Assembly: GCF_001639145.1 (NCBI RefSeq)
Contig: NZ_LROY01000001.1
Span: forward strand, 1,180,501 to 1,244,500
DNA from: Microbulbifer sp. Q7
Lineage (GTDB): Bacteria; Pseudomonadota; Gammaproteobacteria; Pseudomonadales; Cellvibrionaceae
Direction: 5' to 3'
Length of the DNA: 64,000 bases
Shown here: positions 45,723 to 54,812 of the stretch, in pieces
Numbering within the stretch: the stretch's first letter is position 1
Layout of the letters: each line of letters begins with the position of its first letter
The notes under the pieces: model-generated
Seen by the model: the letters and a program-made list of their open reading frames with translations, nothing else
What the model was told of the DNA's origin: nothing
The model's database searches: none
Position numbers and translations under genes: made by a program

Positions 45723-46334
45723 TTGACCATTCGTTATGTGGAATCTTCCAAGCTGCCCACATCCTGGGGCATGTTTGAGATGCACGGTTTCGAGGAAGTG
45801 GAAACCGGTAAGGAGCATGTCGTGCTGAGCATGGGGGATCTGGATACAGACGCGCCAGTGCTGGCTCGCATCCACTCCGAGTGTTTGACTGGTGATGCCC
45901 TGTTTTCACTGCGCTGTGATTGCGGCGCGCAGCTGCAGTACGCGCTGCACCGGATTGCCACCGAAGGCCGCGGTGCGGTGTTTTACCTGCGTCAGGAAGG
46001 CCGTGGTATTGGCCTATTGAACAAGATTCGCGCCTATAAACTGCAGGATTGTGGTGCGGATACGGTGGAGGCCAATGAACGGCTGGGTTTCGGTGCCGAT
46101 ATGCGGGATTACTCCATCCTGAAGCCGATGATTGATCACCTGGGTATCAAATCCATTCGCCTGATGACCAACAACCCGCGCAAGGTGAAGGCGTTGCAGG
46201 ATCTGGGCGTGGAAGTCACCGAGCGCCTGCCGCACCAGTCCGGGCGTAATCCCCACAATACCAATTACCTGTCCACCAAGAAGGGCAAGTTGGGTCACCT
46301 GTTCGACGATGAGGATGGCTCAGAGCGCTCGTAA
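45723..46334 (+). CDS. ribA: GTP cyclohydrolase II RibA, TTG start
   Basis: First committed enzyme of riboflavin synthesis. The 203-residue protein has the zinc-binding motif in [21 protein letters not shown], the [18 protein letters not shown] active-site region and [12 protein letters not shown]. The protein begins at the family N-terminus [12 protein letters not shown] with TTG 45723, and GAGG sits 8 bases upstream; the only upstream ATG in frame (45651) lies inside the protease gene. This intact RibA complements the degenerate domain of RibBA. Confidence 0.95.
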   Translation: MTIRYVESSKLPTSWGMFEMHGFEEVETGKEHVVLSMGDLDTDAPVLARIHSECLTGDALFSLRCDCGAQLQYALHRIATEGRGAVFYLRQEGRGIGLLNKIRAYKLQDCGADTVEANERLGFGADMRDYSILKPMIDHLGIKSIRLMTNNPRKVKALQDLGVEVTERLPHQSGRNPHNTNYLSTKKGKLGHLFDDEDGSERS

Positions 46335-46372
46335 TGAGCGATGGAGAGGAAAGCGCTCATTACGAGCGGTTT
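46326..46372 (+). terminator. Hairpin overlapping the ribA stop codon
   Basis: CGCTCGTAATGAGCG (46326-46340) and CGCTCATTACGAGCG (46354-46368) are perfect 15-bp complements, followed by GTTTTC. The left arm includes the last codons and the TAA stop of ribA, so ribosomes finishing ribA would disrupt the stem. Confidence 0.7.
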
Positions 46373-46502
46373 TCACTGTCACAAACCTTTCACGAAAGCG
46401 TCACGGGAAGGCAACGTTAAAACGCCAATCTATACGTGAGCAAGATGCAGATCACGCGAAACGCTCAGGAAGAGCAAATCAGTTACTCAGGGAGAGCGTG
46501 GT

Positions 46503-46521
46503 CACAAATTGTGTCTATACT
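46503..46521 (+). promoter_or_regulatory. Candidate promoter with overlapping operator-like palindrome
   Basis: CTATACT (46515-46521) matches the -10 region favoured by sigma-S and sigma-70. CACAAATTGTG (46503-46513) is a perfect odd palindrome just upstream. No good -35 hexamer is present. It would start transcription near 46528, in front of a terminator at 46581-46610. Confidence 0.45.
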
Positions 46522-46527
46522 CAAAGT

Positions 46528-46610
46528 TATCTGATCGTTGGCGGTCGAGAAAGGTGATGTACCTCCAGCGTTAGGATATAAGGGCCGGCTTTATGCCGGC
46601 TTTTTTCTTT
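46528..46610 (+). ncRNA. Candidate small RNA of about 80 nt
   Basis: The stretch between a promoter-like CTATACT and a clear Rho-independent terminator (GCCGGC-TTTAT-GCCGGC followed by TTTTTT, 46585-46607) has no coding sequence. Inside, AGGTGATGTACCT can form a small hairpin next to CTCC, so the unit carries ACCTCC, complementary to Shine-Dalgarno sequences. The organisation of promoter, short body and terminator is that of a trans-acting sRNA. No known RNA family is recognised. Confidence 0.45.
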
Positions 46611-46844
46611 TTGTTTGCCGTCGAGAAAAATGACATCCATGTCATTTGTCTCTCCGACGCAATCGAAAACGCTGGCGCAGAGGCGTGGCTCTGCTGGGTT
46701 TTCGATCGCTCGCGCCGGCCTGCGGCCGCGGGCGCTACATCCTGTAACGCCGGGTACTACGTAGCTCGTTTGTTTTTTTATCCTATTGCGCAGGGGCGGC
46801 TGCCCTGATAAATTGCGCGAAATTCCACCAGCGGAGGCTTGTTG

Positions 46845-46883
46845 ATGAGTGTATCCAACCCCCGCCGGGCCAGCCGCGACTGA
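46845..46883 (+). CDS. Possible 12-codon leader peptide upstream of rsgA
   Basis: ATG at 46845 follows GCGGAGG with 7-base spacing and opens a reading frame MSVSNPRRASRD ending at TGA 46881-46883. It lies about 310 bases before rsgA, ahead of a long palindrome. Only the strong ribosome site supports it. Confidence 0.3.
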   Translation: MSVSNPRRASRD

Positions 46884-46943
46884 CCGTAACCTCGTCAGCC
46901 ACCTGCCCGGCAAGTTCCCTTTTGTCGGGTTCCCCCGGAACCC

Positions 46944-47080
46944 CTGAAAAATTACTGCGCGTCTGCCTGGCGATTCCCGGCGGTGCTCGGAATGCTCATG
47001 TACTTAAGTACACTCCGCTTCCTGTGCTCCGGCGGCAACCACCAGACAGCCGCTCGCTGCATCTTTCAGCGGTCCCGCCC
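46944..47080 (+). repeat. Long imperfect palindrome upstream of rsgA
   Basis: An approximately 135-base imperfect inverted repeat centred on GTACTTAAGTAC (47000-47011). Matching blocks include CTGAAA/TTTCAG, CTGCCTGGCG against the CCACCAGACAG side, and CGGCGGTGCTC against TGCTCCGGCGGC. The centre (CGGAATGCTCATGTACTT) resembles the ribD-ribE element at 40.2 kb. The rest of the 860-base ribA-rsgA gap (46611-46840) has a smaller ATCGAAAAC/GTTTTCGAT stem near 46663-46712 and no supported gene. Confidence 0.55.
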
Positions 47081-47192
47081 GGAAACCCCATCCAAGCGTG
47101 CCCCTGTCCAGAGTACCTCTGGATATGAGGCTAGAATGACCTGTGCCTGACAGTCACAAAATTGTGCCAGGTACTTTTGAGGGTTTAGGACA

Positions 47193-48323
47193 TTGAGTAA
47201 ATCCCTGATTTCACGCCGCCCGGCATTTCGGCGCGGTGTTTCTAACGGTGGCCAGGAAAAGCCTGCGGCGGCGGAGTCGCCCTTGCGCAAGCTGGGCTGG
47301 AAGCCGTTTTTCCAACAGCAGCTGAGTCTGGACGAGCTGAACGACTGCGAGCCGGTCAAGGTCATGGCCGTGCACCGCAGCCAGATCGAGGTGACGGGCG
47401 AGGCCGGCGATGAGGCGGTGTTGGTTCATGGCCCGCTGTTTGACGATGCCAGCGAGCGGCCCACGGTGGGCGATTGGCTGTTGCTGGAGCGTGCATCCCG
47501 CAAGCCGCTGCGCCGCCTGGAGCGCAGTAGTCTGTTCAAGCGTATGGCGCCGGGCGCTCGGCAGGCGCAGTTGATTGCGGCGAATGTGGACAACGTGCTG
47601 ATCGTCTCCTCCTGCAACCACGACTTCAACCTGTCGCGGGTGGAGCGCTATCTGGCGCTGGTGAAGGAGGCTGGCTGTCGCGCCTGCCTGGTTCTCACCA
47701 AAGCCGATCTGGACCAGAACCACGATCCCTACCGCACTGCCCTCAAGGGCCATCGCGACCTGCCAGTGGTACTGGTGAATGCGCTCGACGCGGAGAGTGT
47801 GGCGCCGCTGCGCGAATACTGCCGCAGCGGCGAAACCCTGGCGCTGCTGGGTTCATCCGGTGTGGGTAAGTCCACTTTGCTGAACAGCCTCGCCGGCGCC
47901 GAGCTGGCCGCCACCGGTGGTATACGGGAAGACGACAGCAAGGGCCGGCACACCACCCGACACCGCGCACTCTATGCCATTCCCAACGGTGGTCTGTTGC
48001 TGGACAGCCCGGGTATGCGTGAACTGGGTCTCGCCGATGTATACGATGGCCTTGCGGCGACCTTTGCGGATATCAGTGCACTGGCCGCCAAGTGTCGGTT
48101 TGCCGACTGCGCTCACGAGTCGGAACCGGGCTGTGCGGTGCAGGCTGCCATCGAATCGGACACCCTGGATGAGCGTCGCCTGCGCAACTGGCGCAAGCTG
48201 GAACGGGAGGTGCGTCGCAATACGCGCACACTGGCGGAGTCGCGCGCGGACGACAAAGCGCTGGGGCAGATGTACCGCTCGGTGCAGAGCCACGCGCGAG
48301 CACGCAAGACTAGGGAAGAGTAG
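47193..48323 (+). CDS. rsgA: RsgA-type ribosome-associated circularly permuted GTPase, TTG start
   Basis: Checks maturation of the 30S subunit. The 376-residue protein has an OB-like N-terminal domain (VMAVHRSQIEVTGEAGDEAVLVHG), then G motifs in permuted order: G4 LTKADL, G1 GSSGVGKSTLLNSL, G3 DSPGMREL, and the C-terminal zinc site CRFADCAHESEPGCAV. The start is TTG 47193, with GGA and GAGGG upstream and no in-frame ATG before the domain. The opening LGWKPFFQQQLSLDEL resembles the second, divergent RsgA paralogue found in many proteobacteria, so another rsgA may exist elsewhere. Confidence 0.9.
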   Translation: MSKSLISRRPAFRRGVSNGGQEKPAAAESPLRKLGWKPFFQQQLSLDELNDCEPVKVMAVHRSQIEVTGEAGDEAVLVHGPLFDDASERPTVGDWLLLERASRKPLRRLERSSLFKRMAPGARQAQLIAANVDNVLIVSSCNHDFNLSRVERYLALVKEAGCRACLVLTKADLDQNHDPYRTALKGHRDLPVVLVNALDAESVAPLREYCRSGETLALLGSSGVGKSTLLNSLAGAELAATGGIREDDSKGRHTTRHRALYAIPNGGLLLDSPGMRELGLADVYDGLAATFADISALAAKCRFADCAHESEPGCAVQAAIESDTLDERRLRNWRKLEREVRRNTRTLAESRADDKALGQMYRSVQSHARARKTREE

Positions 48324-48345
48324 GGAAGAGTAGGGAAGACTAGGA
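48311..48345 (+). repeat. Tandem 10-mer across the rsgA stop codon
   Basis: TAGGGAAGAG is repeated about three and a half times (48311, 48321, 48331, 48341). The first unit codes the last residues, and the TAG of the second unit (48321-48323) is the rsgA stop; later units carry further TAG triplets. Confidence 0.8.
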
Positions 48346-48364
48346 ATATAGTGATCCTGCCAAA

Positions 48365-48409
48365 TAAAAAAGGCCCACTGGCGTTTCGTCAGCGGGCCTT
48401 TTTTTTAAT
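48365..48409. terminator. Bidirectional terminator between rsgA and the DUF885 gene
   Basis: AAAAAAGGCCC...GGGCCTTTTTTTT with a mostly paired GGCCCACTGGCG/CGTCAGCGGGCC stem around TTT, A-run on the left and T-run on the right. It serves the convergent rsgA and peptidase genes. Confidence 0.9.
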
Positions 48410-48417
48410 TTTCGAGA

Positions 48418-50301
48418 TTAATTGGGGGCTGCCTGGCCCGCGGTATCGGGCACCGGCGGGGTAAGGCTTATTTGGCCGCCCTGGGATTCGATCCAGTCAT
48501 TCATCCGGCTTTCCAGTACATTGAGCGGCAGCGCCCCGGCGCCCAGCAACGCGTCGTGGAACTGGCGGATATCAAAATTGTTCCCCAGTGCTTCCTCCGC
48601 GCGCGCACGGATTTCCTTGATCTTCAGCTGGCCCACCTTGTAGGCCAACGCCTGACCCGGCCACACCAGATAGCGGTCGATTTCCACTACGATGTCGTGT
48701 TCCGGCTTTGCGCTGTTATTGACAAAGTACTGGATGGCCTCGTCCCGGCTCCAGCCCAGCTGGTGCATGCCGGTATCCACCACCAGCCGCACCGCGCGCC
48801 ACATATCGTAGGTGAGGGCTCCGAATTCATTGTAGGGATCGGTGTACAGGCCGAGGTCATACCCGAGGCTTTCGGAATACAGCCCCCAGCCCTCCACAAA
48901 CCCGGTGTAGAACTTGTTGCGACGCAGCGGGTGGATATCCCCCTGTTCCTGGGCGAGGGCAATCTGCAGGTGATGCCCCGGCATGGCTTCGTGCACTGTC
49001 AGTGCTTCCATCTCCCATTTGGGTCGGCTTTTCAGGTTGTAGGTATTGGCAAAAAATACCCCGGCGCGGCCCGCTTCCATGGAGCCCGGCTGATAGTAGG
49101 CGGTGGTCTGCGATTTTTCCGAGTAGCCCGGGATCGGCTTCACACCGTAGGGCAGCCGCGGCAGGGTGCCGAACAACGCGGGCAGCTCGCCGTCGATGCG
49201 CTTGGCAATATCCCGGTAGTCTTTCAGCAGGTCTTGTTTATTCTCATAGTAAAACTGCGGGTCGTTGCGCAGGAATTCGGTAAACGCCTTGAAGTCGCCA
49301 TCGAAGCCGGTTTTCTGGATGATGCGATCCATCTCGCCGCGAATACGGCGCACTTCCTCTAGACCAATGCGGTGAATTTCTTCCGGGCTCAGGTCGGTGG
49401 TGGTTTCTTCCCGCACTTTGTAGGCGTACCAGCGAATCCCATCCTCATTTTTGGTGAAGGCAATTTCGGTGTTGGCCTTGGGAATATATTCACGCTCAAC
49501 GTATTCCGCAAAGCGTTTCCAGTTGGGAATCAGGGTTCTCTGGTAGATATTCTGCGCGCGCGTGCGCAGACGATTCTGTTGCGCTACGGGAATGCTTGCG
49601 GGCATTTCGTAGAACGCTTTGAGCAGCGGGCTCTGCTTGGGATCTGCCGGGATCAGTGCGCGGATCTGTCCGGGGAGGTCGCGCAGGGTAATCTGTGGTG
49701 GCGTAAGTTCTTGCGCCAGCCCCATCTCCATAAGAATACGGGTTTGTTCGATCAGTCCCGGCAGTTTGTCGAGGCGCGCGAGAATATCTTCATAGTCTGC
49801 GGCGGTGCGCTTGGGCATGGCATTCAAGACACTCGGTACACTGCGCTGGATGCCGCTCATGTGGTTCACTGGCAGCAGGTGTTCGGGAAACTGGTAGCCG
49901 CGCACTTGCAGGAGCAGGTCCTGGTAGAGCAGTTGGTAGTCGAGCTTTTCCGCGTCGCTGAGTTTGTCTTCGTTGAGGTGGCGGCTGGCGACGAGCAGAT
50001 CGCGGGTCTGCCCTTTACGGCGCTCGATAGCTTTGATGGATTGATCGGTCCAGTCCTGTTCGCCGCCGGGATAGCCCCGATAGGTGGCGGACTCTGGATA
50101 GCTTTCCATAATCCAGCGGTACCGCAGGTCTTGCAGTGCCTGCAGCTTTTCACTGGCACCATTCTTGGGTAACGCGTCCATGGCCTTGTCGAAGGTTTTA
50201 TGGTCCATCGCCTGCACATTCAGGCTGGTGGCCATAATGGCTGCGGATAAGCTGGGAAGCTTTGGGTTCAGGATTTTTTTTACGGAAAGGGAAAAGGACA
50301 T
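48418..50301 (-). CDS. DUF885-family exported metallopeptidase
   Basis: A 627-residue protein with an N-terminal export signal and the DUF885 (M-type zinc peptidase) motif TVHEAMPGHHLQIAL, which holds an HExxxGHH-like ligand set, plus GFVEGWGLYSESLGYDLGLY and YLVWPGQALAYKVGQLKI, all characteristic. Members are periplasmic or lipoprotein carboxypeptidase-like enzymes of uncertain substrate. ATG 50301 chosen (AGGAAG 6 bases upstream); the frame runs further but no family sequence lies there. Confidence 0.9.
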   Translation of the reverse strand: MSFSLSVKKILNPKLPSLSAAIMATSLNVQAMDHKTFDKAMDALPKNGASEKLQALQDLRYRWIMESYPESATYRGYPGGEQDWTDQSIKAIERRKGQTRDLLVASRHLNEDKLSDAEKLDYQLLYQDLLLQVRGYQFPEHLLPVNHMSGIQRSVPSVLNAMPKRTAADYEDILARLDKLPGLIEQTRILMEMGLAQELTPPQITLRDLPGQIRALIPADPKQSPLLKAFYEMPASIPVAQQNRLRTRAQNIYQRTLIPNWKRFAEYVEREYIPKANTEIAFTKNEDGIRWYAYKVREETTTDLSPEEIHRIGLEEVRRIRGEMDRIIQKTGFDGDFKAFTEFLRNDPQFYYENKQDLLKDYRDIAKRIDGELPALFGTLPRLPYGVKPIPGYSEKSQTTAYYQPGSMEAGRAGVFFANTYNLKSRPKWEMEALTVHEAMPGHHLQIALAQEQGDIHPLRRNKFYTGFVEGWGLYSESLGYDLGLYTDPYNEFGALTYDMWRAVRLVVDTGMHQLGWSRDEAIQYFVNNSAKPEHDIVVEIDRYLVWPGQALAYKVGQLKIKEIRARAEEALGNNFDIRQFHDALLGAGALPLNVLESRMNDWIESQGGQISLTPPVPDTAGQAAPN

Positions 50302-50370
50302 CGTACTTCCTGTCTCTGTTTTATTTGTCGTGTATTCGTAGCGCTTAACGTTGATGTTAAGGCAGAGCGC

Positions 50371-50450
50371 AGGGTGGAGCATTTGGAAACCGTCGCAAAC
50401 AGGGATGAATTCACAGGGGGCGCCTAGCCCGGTTCCAAATGCTCCACCCT
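50371..50450 (+). repeat. Palindromic repeat upstream of the DUF885 gene
   Basis: 50371-50388 pairs with 50433-50450 over 18 bp without mismatch (AGGGTGGAGCATTTGGAA and partner). The core ACAGGGATGAATTCACAGGGGGCGCC keeps the family GGGATG..TTCACAG. Right flank CTGTGATCTGCCGCC matches other copies. Confidence 0.8.
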
Positions 50451-50510
50451 GTGATCTGCCGCCACTAAGTATGTTCGGAGCACCGATCTAGGTGCCGGGG
50501 CGGCCAACCA

Positions 50511-50604
50511 CCGGGTATTCGTTTTCAAAACCGCTGTGAATACATCCCTGTACGCTGCGTCGGCGACGTCCCTGTCGCCGACGCTTTTGAAAACGAATAC
50601 CCGG
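50511..50604 (-). repeat. Palindromic repeat with perfect 20-bp arms, reverse orientation
   Basis: 50511-50530 and 50585-50604 are exact reverse complements (CCGGGTATTCGTTTTCAAAA and partner). The core, read on the minus strand, is TACAGGGATGTATTCACAGCGG. It also has the inner palindrome GCGTCGGCGAC/GTCGCCGACGC found in the 26.9-kb copy. It lies 38 bases after the dxs stop, in opposite orientation to the copy at 50371, and may end dxs transcription. Confidence 0.87.
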
Positions 50605-50642
50605 CACTTGGCCTTCGATTCGAGTAATGCGCGTTGTTAGCG

Positions 50643-52574
50643 TTATATTGCTGCTGCCTGTCCTTTTGGCTGGGACTGGTGCATTTGCGACTGGCGTTCG
50701 CGGATTTGTTGTTCGATACCCTGGGCATCAAGGCCGATTTCGGCGAGCAGTTTGGGGTGCTTGCCGTGTTCGATGATTTTGTCGGGCAAGCCCAGTTGCA
50801 GCAGGGGCACCGGAACAATGCGTTGGTTCAGGTATTCTGAAACTGCGCTGCCCGCGCCGCCGGCAACGGTGTTTTCTTCGAGCGTTACCAGCAACTCGTG
50901 GCTATCGGCCAGGCGGTCAATCAGTGCTTCGTCCAGCGGTTTCACCCAGCGCATGTCCACCAGGGTTGCCCCGAGTTTTTCTGCCGCTTCACGCGCCGGG
51001 GCCAGCAAGGTGCCGAAGCTCAGAATGGCAATGTCCTTGCCTTCCTGAATCACGCGGCCTATGCCCACCGGCAACGCGGTCATTTCTTTTTCGATTGCGA
51101 CACCCGGGCCAGTGCCGCGCGGGTAGCGCACAGCGGATGGGCCCTGGTGCTGGTATGCGGTGTACAGCAGCTGGCGGCATTCGTTCTCGTCAGCAGGCGC
51201 GGCGATGACGAGGTTCGGCAGGCAGCGCATAAACGTCAGGTCGAAGCTGCCCGCGTGGGTGGGGCCGTCTTCGCCAACCAGGCCAGCGCGGTCGATGGCG
51301 AAGGTCACATCCAGGTTTTGGATGGCCACGTCGTGCACCAGTTGGTCGTATCCACGCTGCAGGAAGGTGGAGTAAATGGCCACTACCGGCTTCTGGTCTT
51401 CACAGGCGAGGCCGGCTGCGAGGGTAACCGCGTGTTGCTCGGCAATGGCCACATCGTGGTAACGCTCCGGAAAGCGCTCGGCGAACTCGACCATACCGGA
51501 GCCTTCACACATGGCCGGGGTGATGCCGACGAGCTTGTCATCCTGCTCGGCGGTATCGCACAGCCACTGGCCAAAAATATCCTGGTACTTCGGGCCTTTT
51601 TTCTTTGTCTCGCTGTTTTTTTCTGCCGACGGAGCCACCTGGACCTTGGGCTCCGGCTCGAGCTTGTTGAGCGCGTGGTAGCCCACCGGGTCTTCTTCCG
51701 CCGGGCCAAAGCCCTTGCCCTTGGTGGTGACGATGTGCAGCAGCTGCGGACCGCGCTGGTTGCGCAGGTTGCGCAGGGTGTGCACCAGGTCCTGCATATT
51801 GTGGCCATCGAGCGGGCCCACGTAGTTGAACCCCAGCTCTTCAAACAGCGTGCCGGGGGTAATCATGCCTTTGACGTGTTCTTCGGTACGGCGCGCCAGC
51901 TGCCAGGCTTTGGGAATGACAGACAGGATCTTGCGGCTGCCCTCGCGCATGTTCAGGTAGGTTTTGCTGGCGAGAATACGCGCGAAGTAGGTGGCGAGGC
52001 CGCCCACGTTCTTGGAGATGGACATGCGGTTGTCGTTCAGCACCACCAGCATGTCTCTGCCGGTGTGTGCCGCATGATTCAGGGCCTCGAACGCCATACC
52101 GGCGGTCATGGCACCATCGCCGATCACCGCCACCACCTTGCGCTCGTCCGGCGAGCCCAGGGCCATGCCCAGCGCTGCACTGATGGAGGTGCTGGAGTGA
52201 CCCACACCAAAGGTGTCGTAGGGGCTCTCGCTGCGCTTGGGGAAGCCCGACAGGCCGCCCTGCTGGCGAATGGAGAGCATCTGCTCGCGGCGGCCGGTAA
52301 GAATTTTATGCGGGTAGGTCTGGTGGCCCACATCCCACACCAGCCGGTCTTCCGGGGTGTTGTAGATGTAATGCAGGGCGATGGTCAGCTCCACCACGCC
52401 GAGTCCGGCGCCAAAATGGCCGCCAGTCTGGCCCACGCAGTAGAGCAGGTATTCGCGCAGCTCGCTGGCCAGCTCGGGCAACTGTTTTTCCGGCAGCGTG
52501 CGCAGTTGGGCCGGGTCGTCGATCTGGTCGAGCAGCGGCGTGGACGGGCGCTGGCGGGGTATCTCGTCGAACAT
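50643..52574 (-). CDS. dxs: 1-deoxy-D-xylulose-5-phosphate synthase Dxs
   Basis: First enzyme of the MEP isoprenoid pathway: thiamine-diphosphate-dependent condensation of pyruvate and glyceraldehyde 3-phosphate. The 643-residue protein has the TPP motif [62 protein letters not shown] and [18 protein letters not shown] 52574 ([17 protein letters not shown]) fits the family start; frame open upstream has no match. Its usual partner ispA is 9.4 kb away on the same strand. Confidence 0.97.
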   Translation of the reverse strand: MFDEIPRQRPSTPLLDQIDDPAQLRTLPEKQLPELASELREYLLYCVGQTGGHFGAGLGVVELTIALHYIYNTPEDRLVWDVGHQTYPHKILTGRREQMLSIRQQGGLSGFPKRSESPYDTFGVGHSSTSISAALGMALGSPDERKVVAVIGDGAMTAGMAFEALNHAAHTGRDMLVVLNDNRMSISKNVGGLATYFARILASKTYLNMREGSRKILSVIPKAWQLARRTEEHVKGMITPGTLFEELGFNYVGPLDGHNMQDLVHTLRNLRNQRGPQLLHIVTTKGKGFGPAEEDPVGYHALNKLEPEPKVQVAPSAEKNSETKKKGPKYQDIFGQWLCDTAEQDDKLVGITPAMCEGSGMVEFAERFPERYHDVAIAEQHAVTLAAGLACEDQKPVVAIYSTFLQRGYDQLVHDVAIQNLDVTFAIDRAGLVGEDGPTHAGSFDLTFMRCLPNLVIAAPADENECRQLLYTAYQHQGPSAVRYPRGTGPGVAIEKEMTALPVGIGRVIQEGKDIAILSFGTLLAPAREAAEKLGATLVDMRWVKPLDEALIDRLADSHELLVTLEENTVAGGAGSAVSEYLNQRIVPVPLLQLGLPDKIIEHGKHPKLLAEIGLDAQGIEQQIRERQSQMHQSQPKGQAAAI

Positions 52575-52755
52575 CAAGGGTCCTGATTCGGGCATCCGGG
52601 CCCCGCACGCCTGGCGGCAGCCCAAGGTATCAATTGCAACTGATATAAGAAGCGGATTGTATGCCCACCGCGGGGAGATTGCATCCCGCGCGAATGCTGG
52701 CTCGCCGGTCAGCCTCTTCCTGTGTCTGCCGGCGATGCTCGCTCCGCTGGCGGAT

Positions 52756-54459
52756 TTACAGCCAGCCCAGTATCAGATACACGCCGAGCAGCAGCACCAC
52801 GCCGGCCACCATACTGCCGGTGAGCCAGTTGCGGGCCATGATGCCGTCGGCGCGGTGGTGGCTGGCCACACCCTCGATCATGCGCTCGACACCGCCGACC
52901 GCGGCGCCGCGCAGGCGCTGGTCGAGGGCAAACAGCCGGTCAAACAGGGCGCGCATGGCGTCGGGTACCAGCCGGCGATAGATCCATTCCGCATCCAGGT
53001 TGACCGACGGCAGCTCCGGCGGATACAGGTGGCGCAGGTTCAGCCACACGAACGCCAGTGCCGAGAAGAACAGCAGTTGCAGTTGTGTCAGCACGTGTGT
53101 GACATCGTAGGGAGTGTAGGACATCTCGTAGGGCAGCAGGCTGTAGAGCGCCTGGGGATAGATGCCGATGGTCAGGCACAGGGCCGCGGCAATGCTCATG
53201 GCGATCAGCATGTTCACCGGCGGCTCGCGCGCGGGGAGCTTGGCGTCGTGCGCAAAGAACGCAAAGTAGGGGATCTTGATACCGGCATGGTGGAAGACAC
53301 CGGCTGATGCAAACAGCAGGATCAGCCACACCCAGTCATGGCCATTCTTGATCGCCGCGCTCATCACCATGGACTTGCTGACAAAGCCACTGAACAGCGG
53401 GAAGGCGGAAATCGACGCGGCGCCGATAATGCACAGCACCGTGGTCTTGGGCATTTTCTTGTACAGGCCGCCCAGTTCAGAACCGTTGATCTTGCCGGTG
53501 ACATGCAGCACGGCGCCCATGGACATGAACAGCAGGCCCTTGAAGATCACATCGTTAAACGCGTGGGCCACCGCGCCGTTGATGGCCAGGGAGGTGCCGA
53601 TACCAATGCCCACCACCATAAAGCCCAGCTGGTTGATCAGGCTGTAGGCCAGCACCCGGCGCAGGTCGTTTTCGATCACCGCATAGAAAATGGGGAAGCA
53701 GGCCATGGTGGCACCGATATACACCAGCAGCTCGGTGCCGGGATAGGCGCGCGCCAGCGCGTAGACCGCCACCTTGGTGGTGAAGGCGCTGAGGAATACG
53801 GTACCGGTGGGGGTGGATTCCGGATAGGCGTCGGTGAGCCAGTTGTGGAAGAACGGGAAGGCGCACTTGATACCGAAGGCGAGGAAGATCATCCAGCCTG
53901 CGGGGTTGTCGAGGACGCTGCCGTCCAGACCAATGGGCCCAAAGGCGAGCGAATCGTGGGTCTGCCCGTAAAAAACGATGCCGCCGAGCAGCAGCAATCC
54001 GGAGAGGATATGCAGGGTGAAGTAGCGCAGCCCCGCCAGGTACGCGCGCCCATTGCGGCGCGCCCACACCAGAAATACCGACGTCAGCGCCAGCAGTTCC
54101 CAGAAGATAAACAGGGTCAGCAGGTCGCCGGCAAACACCGCACCCAGTGCGCTGCCCGCATACGCCATGCTGGCCACCTGTTGCAGGGTGTCGCGCACAT
54201 GCAGGGCGTAGATGACCGAGATCAGCGCCGCGATGTGGTACAGGTAGCCGAACAGCAGGCTCAGCTTGTCTGCCTTGAACAGCAGCAGGTGAAAATCGAG
54301 AATCGCGTAGTGACCGAAGCTAGTTTCACCGAGCAGCCATAAATTGGCGAGACCGACCACCGGCACCGCAATAAACAACAGCGTCCGCGCCCAGCCGCGC
54401 AGAAACAGCCCCAGTGCGGCGGCGATAAAGAAGGGCACAAATGGCGCTACTTCAAACAT
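52756..54459 (-). CDS. MrpD/NuoM-like proton-translocating antiporter subunit (third copy)
   Basis: A 567-residue membrane protein of the proton_antipo_M family. The core spans include [47 protein letters not shown] (functional Lys/His of helix 7-8), [26 protein letters not shown] and [21 protein letters not shown]-terminal extension with extra membrane span ([23 protein letters not shown]) is longer than MrpD. It ends the Mrp-like operon and overlaps the preceding small gene by 8 bases. ATG 54459 preferred over 54465 because GGAGGG is then well spaced. Confidence 0.9.
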   Translation of the reverse strand: MFEVAPFVPFFIAAALGLFLRGWARTLLFIAVPVVGLANLWLLGETSFGHYAILDFHLLLFKADKLSLLFGYLYHIAALISVIYALHVRDTLQQVASMAYAGSALGAVFAGDLLTLFIFWELLALTSVFLVWARRNGRAYLAGLRYFTLHILSGLLLLGGIVFYGQTHDSLAFGPIGLDGSVLDNPAGWMIFLAFGIKCAFPFFHNWLTDAYPESTPTGTVFLSAFTTKVAVYALARAYPGTELLVYIGATMACFPIFYAVIENDLRRVLAYSLINQLGFMVVGIGIGTSLAINGAVAHAFNDVIFKGLLFMSMGAVLHVTGKINGSELGGLYKKMPKTTVLCIIGAASISAFPLFSGFVSKSMVMSAAIKNGHDWVWLILLFASAGVFHHAGIKIPYFAFFAHDAKLPAREPPVNMLIAMSIAAALCLTIGIYPQALYSLLPYEMSYTPYDVTHVLTQLQLLFFSALAFVWLNLRHLYPPELPSVNLDAEWIYRRLVPDAMRALFDRLFALDQRLRGAAVGGVERMIEGVASHHRADGIMARNWLTGSMVAGVVLLLGVYLILGWL

Positions 54460-54796
54460 GCTCATGCCCTCCGCTCACCGGTGCCGGGGCATGTGCCGTG
54501 TCAGATTCATGCTGTGCATTGCCGACGTTGTCGAAGTCGGCCAGTTCGCGCTTATCGTAATAGTCTTCCGGCCGCATCAGAAAGGTGCGCATCCACTTGG
54601 CGGCGAATACCAGAACCACACAACCCACGAAACCGTAAACCGGGTAGAACCCGGGCAGGCCTTCCGCGCGGAATTCCGTGTGGCGATGAATCACAAAGTC
54701 CAGTGCGAATAACAAGATACAGATACCGTAGAACACCCGCAGCATTGTGCGGATGTTGTCCGGATTGTCGAAGAACGCCTGTTTTTCACCACGCAT
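54452..54796 (-). CDS. Small two-span membrane protein of the Mrp-like operon
   Basis: A 114-residue protein with two hydrophobic spans (MLRVFYGICILLFALDFVIH; YPVYGFVGCVVLVFAAKWMRTFL) and a soluble, His-containing tail (GGHEHV). Not a named Mrp subunit that I recognise. It is wedged between two antiporter-subunit genes with an 8-base overlap on one side and 16 bases on the other, so it is very likely an accessory or structural subunit of the same complex. Confidence 0.8.
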   Translation of the reverse strand: MRGEKQAFFDNPDNIRTMLRVFYGICILLFALDFVIHRHTEFRAEGLPGFYPVYGFVGCVVLVFAAKWMRTFLMRPEDYYDKRELADFDNVGNAQHESDTAHAPAPVSGGHEHV

Positions 54797-54812
54797 TAGG
54801 GCACCTTTTAAA

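Noticed and set aside
46371..47192. tRNA or other structured RNA gene in the long ribA-rsgA gap
   Set aside because: No tRNA-like T-loop or acceptor pairing was found; only the sRNA-like unit and palindromes are supported.
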